Of a stretch of DNA of 64,000 nt, positions 61,801 to 64,000 are shown in pieces. The position numbers and the translations under genes are program-made. The stretch covers positions 1,240,001 through 1,304,000 of the forward strand of contig CM049993.1 of the NCBI GenBank assembly GCA_016630955.3. Direction: 5' to 3'. The stretch comes from Didymella arachidicola. Its lineage: Eukaryota > Ascomycota > Dothideomycetes > Pleosporales > Didymellaceae. Within the stretch, counting starts at the first letter, position 1. Each line of letters begins with the position of its first letter. Below the pieces are notes generated by a model. It saw only the letters and a program-made list of their open reading frames with translations. It was not told the DNA's origin and did not search any database.

Positions 61801-62256
61801 GTGACACGTGAGCGTTATTCGCTGGTTCTTCCAGTCGATCCATGGATTGTGCTCTCTTAACCAAGGGAGTCCTAATATGATATCGTGGGCGGCCGTTCCC
61901 AGAACATCTAGGTCTATCAATTCCTCGTGGTTGAATACTCTGAGACGTCGCTGTACCACTTCATGGGTCACAGTTGACTCTCCTGGCATTGGTTCTCCGT
62001 TGGCTACTCGTAAAGGGTATGGTTCTTCCTTTCTTCGCTTTTGCAAGCCTGCTTGCGTGATAGCGGATTGAGACACGTAGTTACTTTGTGCTCCTGAGTC
62101 CAACAATGCCGTCATCCTGGTGCCTTCTAGCACGACAGGGAATCTGATGAGTGAATGGGTCTCATTGGAATCCTGACGTCGATTCCGGGAGCCCTGGACG
62201 TTGTTGAGGGAACGTCCTCGTCCTGTCTTCTGGTGGCGTTCACTGGCCACATGTCT
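58756..62256 (-). CDS. Gypsy-2 pol: protease, RT, RNase H, integrase, chromodomain
   Basis: About 1166 residues, entered by -1 frameshift at the heptamer 62256-62262. Motifs as in Gypsy-1: LLDSGAQSN, YLDDI, ETDASDLALG, HHCC finger with CVSCQQNK, MDFVT, SDRDK, QTERVN and chromodomain YLVKWLGYPDSENTWEP. Reading the two translations side by side, pol is well over 90% identical. The C-terminus is ~40 residues longer than in Gypsy-1 and is the part overlapped by the antisense gene. Confidence 0.94.
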   Translation of the reverse strand, partial: RHVASERHQKTGRGRSLNNVQGSRNRRQDSNETHSLIRFPVVLEGTRMTALLDSGAQSNYVSQSAITQAGLQKRRKEEPYPLRVANGEPMPGESTVTHEVVQRRLRVFNHEELIDLDVLGTAAHDIILGLPWLREHNPWIDWKNQRITLTCHGSGTPGQRPAQLTTQLVDEKEINNISSNKTRQDRAVDRADTDQPPDHKATVKEDSTTPDIPDEYREFIDLFRDEKTAKALPQHQEWDHEIKLEPGKKPPFGPIYQMSEKELEELRKYLKENLDKGFIRESESPAGFPILFVPKKDGKLRPCVDFRKLNDITIKNRYPLPNISELQDRLAGAQYFTALDLRGAYNLIRMKEGEEWKTAFRTRYGHYEYLVMPFGLTNAPATCQALINNVLRAHLDITVVAYLDDILVYSKTLEEHVEHVRQVLICLGAAHLRLKPEKCEWHKEEVEFLGFVVGRHGVKMSKDKTQVVKDWPVPKTVKNIQEFLGFVNFNRRFIKDYSTKALPLTKLTRKDTPFKWDADQDKAFETLKQACVDPPTLVTFRSGEPLRMETDASDLALGACITQERDGQWHPIAYYSRKFSGPEERYDVHDKELLAIVSALEHWRVYAESCSELTIYTDHKNLVHFTTTKVLNRRQVRWSETLGQYKFKILYTPGKDNGRADALSRRHDLAGSKTINESAILGINKDGSLGPSQQLNNMMLVQQEQRVPSKVPEELEQQIISSHHDDPLHGHPGITRTMELIKRHYEFPNMRDKVGKFIKNCVSCQQNKHSTHAKYGEAQAMEPPTAPWTNITMDFVTQLPTSKDPVTGYAYDSIFVVVDRFTKYAEMIPFRHSYTAEQLARVFLDRIIRYHGIPESIISDRDKLFTSNYWTTLLAAIGTKKKLSTAYHPQTDGQTERVNQTMETYLRIYCNQRQDNWVSLLPMAQIAYNNKLSEATGVTPFFANHGRHPNLFTRSLDSNIQTESAITSVEALKEVHQQSLENIAKAQSRSISYVNKKRKTAPLLEEGDKVYLLTKNLRTRRLTKKLDKVKVGPFFISKRISPVNYRLALPKDAKIHPVFHIALLEPADPRTPIQKDFHYQADGQDEWEVEKIIKHRKKGRNIEYLVKWLGYPDSENTWEPEANLTNCRQSLTQYRNSVASTAQDPRGSQQGSQQRVGLIRDQRRNR

Positions 62257-64000
62257 AAAAAAGACTCGTCATGGGGCAATAAGCCGCTTAGGTATTTAAG
62301 TGATCGGTGTTTCCTGCATTTAGGATTCAAACACTCAACCCACTCTCGAAGGTAACACTCCTGGTCCTGTACACAATGCATGTCCACAATCTCCTCTACG
62401 CTTGTAATTCCAGGGAAGTGGAGGTTTGTCCGCTTATCCCAAAGGTGTTCTGGGCAGAGGGTCTCTGCGCAGTTCCACCAGTATTCTTCGCAACCCTTAG
62501 GTTTGCTGGGAAACCACTGGCTGTTTACCTTGAACTGCAGATGGTCGTTACAGGCGTCGTGGTAGCACTGCATAGCTGGGAGTTGAGGGTGACATGGGTT
62601 CCGGAGATCTTGTTGTAGCTGTGCCACGTAGTTATAGGTTGGCGTGGCCACTCGTCGGCTGAAGTCAGGTTCGCCCACGTGTGACTGTGTTGCTTGGCCT
62701 TCGTCCATCCATTTCGCGAAATCCTCCGTATGCCACTCCTTGTCAGGTTTCTGGACGTTGATGACCTGTTGATTGAACTGGGCAAGTGCTTCAGGATCGT
62801 CAAGTAGGCACTGCCTAGCCCTTACAACGTCTTCGTCCATTGACCAGTCACGCGTGTCCCCGCTATCCTGCGAGCCTGATGGCTGAATTGCCAGGTGTGG
62901 TGCTTCCTTCTTATGTTCAGGAATATTGTTGACAATCGTAAGGTTTACAACTGGTATCCGGATTTCTTGGGAGGCATGAGTCTGGGTTGCTCGGTCGCTC
63001 GAGACCGGCGTATAGGACTCCTGTGCTCTGTCGCATACGAGTAGACGCTTTCCTTCTTCTGAGTAATATTTGTCGTTGTGTTGGTAGAAGGATCCGTAGT
63101 ATCGTTTGCCGACAATAATGATGCCGTCCCGGGTATCGCATTCCACCACATGGTGTTTTCTAGGATCGTTCTTGATCCACTGGGGGTGTGGGTAAGGCGT
63201 TGGTGATCGCACCAGTCTGTCTGCACCTTTGTCAGATTCCTCTTCATGTTCGTCTTCCATAAGACGACCCATGTCTTCAGTGAGAATTTCCCATTCTTCA
63301 CTGGTCTCGTTGTTGCCAGTAGTCAGCATGTTAAGCTGTCGAACTACTTTGTTCTTCATGCGGCAATCACGAGCATAGTGGCCTATTTTGCCACAGCTGT
63401 AACAAGTCACTGAAGACTTGTCCGGCTTGCTGCCCCTGCCCTGTTCCTTCTTGTTCCACCTATCGGGTCCTTTGTTAAGGTTAGATAGGTCCATGGCCGC
63501 AGGTCCGTAGTATCCACTTTGCGTGTTGTTATGGATGCGTTGTCCAGAGTTGGATTGGTAGCGACCTCCGCGTTGTCCGCGATTAAAGTTGTTGCGCCAT
63601 GGGTTGCGTGGTGGCGAGCGTCGTTCAGTTAAGAGGACGCGTGCCCGTGGATCGTTTCGGAGTTCTTGCTGGAGTTCCTGTAGTCTAACGTCGATGTTGA
63701 TAGACTCATTGACCAGGGAATCAAAATCGTCCGTGGAGGCTGCGGTACGCATGAGCTCCTCCTTGACCTTAGGTTTAAGACCCTGTCGGAACATAGTCAT
63801 CAAAGCGGTGTCGTTCCATCCGGCGTACGTGGCTAGCTGTTGGAACTCAGCGGCGTAGTCGGCGACTGACGTCTCTTGTCGGATAGTCTGAATCTTGCGA
63901 CGTGCGATCGTTGGTTCGTTGGACACGCCAAACACTGGGCGAATCTGTTCCTTGAACTGGTCGAAATCTTCGAACCACGCGTCTATGTCGGTAGACGTTC
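62127..64000 (-). CDS. Gypsy-2 gag (5'-truncated by window edge)
   Basis: Open from the window edge to the stop at 62127. Retrotrans_gag core (RQGLKPKVKEELMRTAAS), CCHC knuckle (CYSCGKIGHYARDC), and the same long Cys/His/Trp-rich C-terminal domain as Gypsy-1 (CYHDACNDH, HLWDKRTNLHFPG, CLNPKCRKH, DESFLDMW). Similarity to Gypsy-1 gag is clearly lower than for pol. It overlaps pol. Confidence 0.9.
   Translation of the reverse strand, partial: TSTDIDAWFEDFDQFKEQIRPVFGVSNEPTIARRKIQTIRQETSVADYAAEFQQLATYAGWNDTALMTMFRQGLKPKVKEELMRTAASTDDFDSLVNESINIDVRLQELQQELRNDPRARVLLTERRSPPRNPWRNNFNRGQRGGRYQSNSGQRIHNNTQSGYYGPAAMDLSNLNKGPDRWNKKEQGRGSKPDKSSVTCYSCGKIGHYARDCRMKNKVVRQLNMLTTGNNETSEEWEILTEDMGRLMEDEHEEESDKGADRLVRSPTPYPHPQWIKNDPRKHHVVECDTRDGIIIVGKRYYGSFYQHNDKYYSEEGKRLLVCDRAQESYTPVSSDRATQTHASQEIRIPVVNLTIVNNIPEHKKEAPHLAIQPSGSQDSGDTRDWSMDEDVVRARQCLLDDPEALAQFNQQVINVQKPDKEWHTEDFAKWMDEGQATQSHVGEPDFSRRVATPTYNYVAQLQQDLRNPCHPQLPAMQCYHDACNDHLQFKVNSQWFPSKPKGCEEYWWNCAETLCPEHLWDKRTNLHFPGITSVEEIVDMHCVQDQECYLREWVECLNPKCRKHRSLKYLSGLLPHDESFLDMWPVNATRRQDEDVPSTTSRAPGIDVRIPMRPIHSSDSLSC
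62256..62262 (-). promoter_or_regulatory. -1 ribosomal frameshift heptamer, gag-pol of Gypsy-2
   Basis: TAAAAAA on the plus strand, i.e. T TTT TTA in the gag frame, at the same ESFLD codons as in Gypsy-1. Confidence 0.75.

Larger units (their letters stand above)
57684..64000 (-). mobile_element. Ty3/gypsy chromovirus Gypsy-2 (5' end outside window)
   Basis: Opposite orientation to Gypsy-1: 3' LTR at the left (57684-58167), polypurine tract, antisense zinc-cluster gene, pol, gag running off the window. Pol is very similar to that of Gypsy-1, while gag and the antisense gene are much more diverged. No disabling mutation is seen in the part present. Confidence 0.93.

Noticed and set aside
1..64000. 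tRNA, rRNA or bacterial-type operon features
   Set aside because: None recognised; gene structure is eukaryotic throughout.

Overview
The window reads as a transposon-dense, accessory region of a filamentous ascomycete (Pezizomycotina; genus not determinable by eye). Reasons: genes with 40-65 bp GT-AG introns and CTNAY-type branch sites, Fot1/pogo-like DDD transposases, a Tad1-like LINE, Ty3 chromoviruses, AT-rich stretches almost without CA/TG dinucleotides (typical of repeat-induced point mutation, RIP), and a DUF3435 tyrosine recombinase of the kind that moves Starship giant elements.

Layout. (1) 1-20704 is a nested transposon graveyard. Six Fot-like elements or element pieces (A, B 3' half, D, E, G, H), one further fragment (F) and two LTRs lie in or beside an old Tad1-like LINE (copy 1, pieces between 6172 and 13438) that RIP has turned almost unrecognisable. 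Directly upstream of copy 1 (in LINE orientation) sits a second, intact LINE (13440-19495), which together with copy 1 interrupts Fot-like element I (19496-20704). (2) 21159-22391 is an ordinary host-type gene, a secreted GH43 arabinanase-like enzyme. (3) About 22.4-43.5 kb is a low-repeat block that I read as the body of a Starship: a five-exon DUF3435 captain at its left end, then small unknown genes, a RING/patatin-like phospholipase, a four-exon DUF3723 gene and a short MADS-like gene. Captain, patatin and DUF3723 together are the classic Starship gene set. The element's ends were not found. (4) 43514-49187 holds three Fot-like elements: C (intact), A (intact, same sequence as the copy at position 1) and the 5' half of B. 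(5) 49507-56798 is a complete chromovirus (Gypsy-1) with near-identical LTRs and a 5-bp target duplication. From 57684 to the window edge runs a related chromovirus (Gypsy-2) in the opposite orientation, inserted into an older LTR.

Main observations. (a) The two halves of element B lie at opposite ends of the window, each next to an inverted copy of element A. Their open reading frames join exactly at the TA target and the summed length matches sister elements, which points to a ~44-46 kb inversion by recombination between the A copies, carrying the Starship body with it. (b) Both chromoviruses carry, antisense to pol and just inside the 3' LTR, a gene with a perfect Zn(II)2Cys6 cluster and its own TATA-like box; I do not know of a described counterpart. 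(c) Both chromoviruses place a U UUU UUA slippery heptamer in the gag-pol overlap, and Gypsy-1 shows a self-priming signature. (d) A 424-bp LINE segment between two inverted, apparently identical LTRs is itself inverted, a small-scale example of the same process as (a).

Gene models with introns were built by hand from reading frames and splice signals. Family names come from motif recognition, not database searches.
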